Part shown: positions 6,235-6,411 of the stretch, piece by piece
Position numbering within the stretch: the first letter of the stretch is position 1
Layout of the letters: each line of letters begins with the position of its first letter
From: Deltaproteobacteria bacterium
GTDB lineage: Bacteria; Desulfobacterota; DSM-4660; Desulfatiglandales; Desulfatiglandaceae
Direction: 5' to 3'
Length of the DNA stretch: 6,411 nucleotides
Assembly: GCA_003646995.1 (NCBI GenBank)
Contig: QMLZ01000170.1
Location: forward strand, 1-6,411
Notes under the pieces: generated by a model
Seen by the model: the letters and a program-made list of their open reading frames with translations, nothing else
Told to the model about the DNA's origin: nothing
Database searches by the model: none
Made by a program: the position numbers and the translations under genes

Positions 6235-6411
6235 ATGAAAAGTATGCGAGATTTTATTGAACAGGCTGAAAAAGAGGGAATGCTCAAGAGGATCAATGCA
6301 GAGGTGGACTGGGATCTGGAACTCTCACACATTGCCAAACTGAATGAAGAGGCAGGAGGCCCCGCTCTGTTGTTTGAAAACGTCAAGGACTATGACTCGC
6401 CTGTCATAACG
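6235..6411 (+). CDS. UbiD-family (de)carboxylase, 5' part only
   Basis: Fifty-nine codons are present before the window ends. They read MKSMRDFIEQAEKEGMLKRI, then an acidic stretch and EEAGGPALLFENVKDYDSPVIT, a typical UbiD N-terminus. Full-length members are about 450-500 aa and use prenylated FMN made by UbiX to add or remove CO2 on aromatic or unsaturated acids. Phenylphosphate carboxylase contains UbiD-like subunits (PpcA and PpcD), and the position behind a ppsA-ppsB pair makes that role the leading hypothesis. The catalytic Glu-Arg-Glu residues are outside the window, so activity cannot be judged. AAGGAGG (6218-6224) lies 10 bases from ATG 6235; an in-frame ATG at 6226 is only 1 base from it and so less likely, and ATG 6244 is a further option. 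No symbol is assigned because UbiD subfamilies cannot be separated on this fragment. Confidence 0.88.
   Translation, partial: MKSMRDFIEQAEKEGMLKRINAEVDWDLELSHIAKLNEEAGGPALLFENVKDYDSPVIT

Noticed and set aside
6192..6386. Minus-strand 64-codon frame opposite the start of ubiD
   Set aside because: It covers the ubiD N-terminus, its ribosome binding site and part of the heptamer repeats in antisense, so it is not a plausible gene.

Overview
The window most likely comes from an anaerobic, aromatic-degrading bacterium, probably of the Desulfobacterota (former Deltaproteobacteria) type. The gene content suggests this: a two-gene, split PEP-synthase-like kinase resembling phenylphosphate synthase, followed directly by a UbiD-family (de)carboxylase. 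The lineage is an inference from protein style, moderate GC and a heptanucleotide-repeat intergenic region; no taxonomic marker other than EF-P is present.

Layout. Positions 1-498 (minus) hold the N-terminal 166 residues of elongation factor P, cut by the window edge. A 212-base divergent gap with a good promoter for efp separates it from a Tm-1-like/UPF0261 family protein (711-1940, plus). That gene runs tail-to-tail into a LysR-family regulator (1909-2856, minus), and the two coding ends overlap by 32 bases. A 237-base gap follows. It carries a perfect 13-base palindrome (TTGACACTGTCAA) that has the T-N11-A form of a LysR-type box and also reads as a consensus -35 hexamer on both strands.

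Rightward from there lies the catabolic cluster. It contains a PpsA-like subunit with the swivelling phosphohistidine domain (3094-4953), two stem-loops, a PpsB-like subunit with the ATP-grasp PEP-synthase N-terminal domain (5037-6104), a 131-base gap built largely of degenerate 7-base repeats, and the first 59 codons of a ubiD-like gene (6235 to the window end).

Working model. By analogy with Thauera aromatica phenol metabolism, PpsB uses ATP to phosphorylate a histidine on PpsA (His574 here), and PpsA passes the phosphoryl group to a phenolic hydroxyl. The UbiD-like enzyme would then carboxylate the aryl phosphate para to the oxygen, giving 4-hydroxybenzoate if the substrate is phenol. The divergent LysR protein is the natural candidate regulator. 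The real substrate (phenol, cresol, catechol or another) cannot be read from the sequence. No gene for a CBS-domain third subunit (PpsC) lies between ppsB and ubiD.
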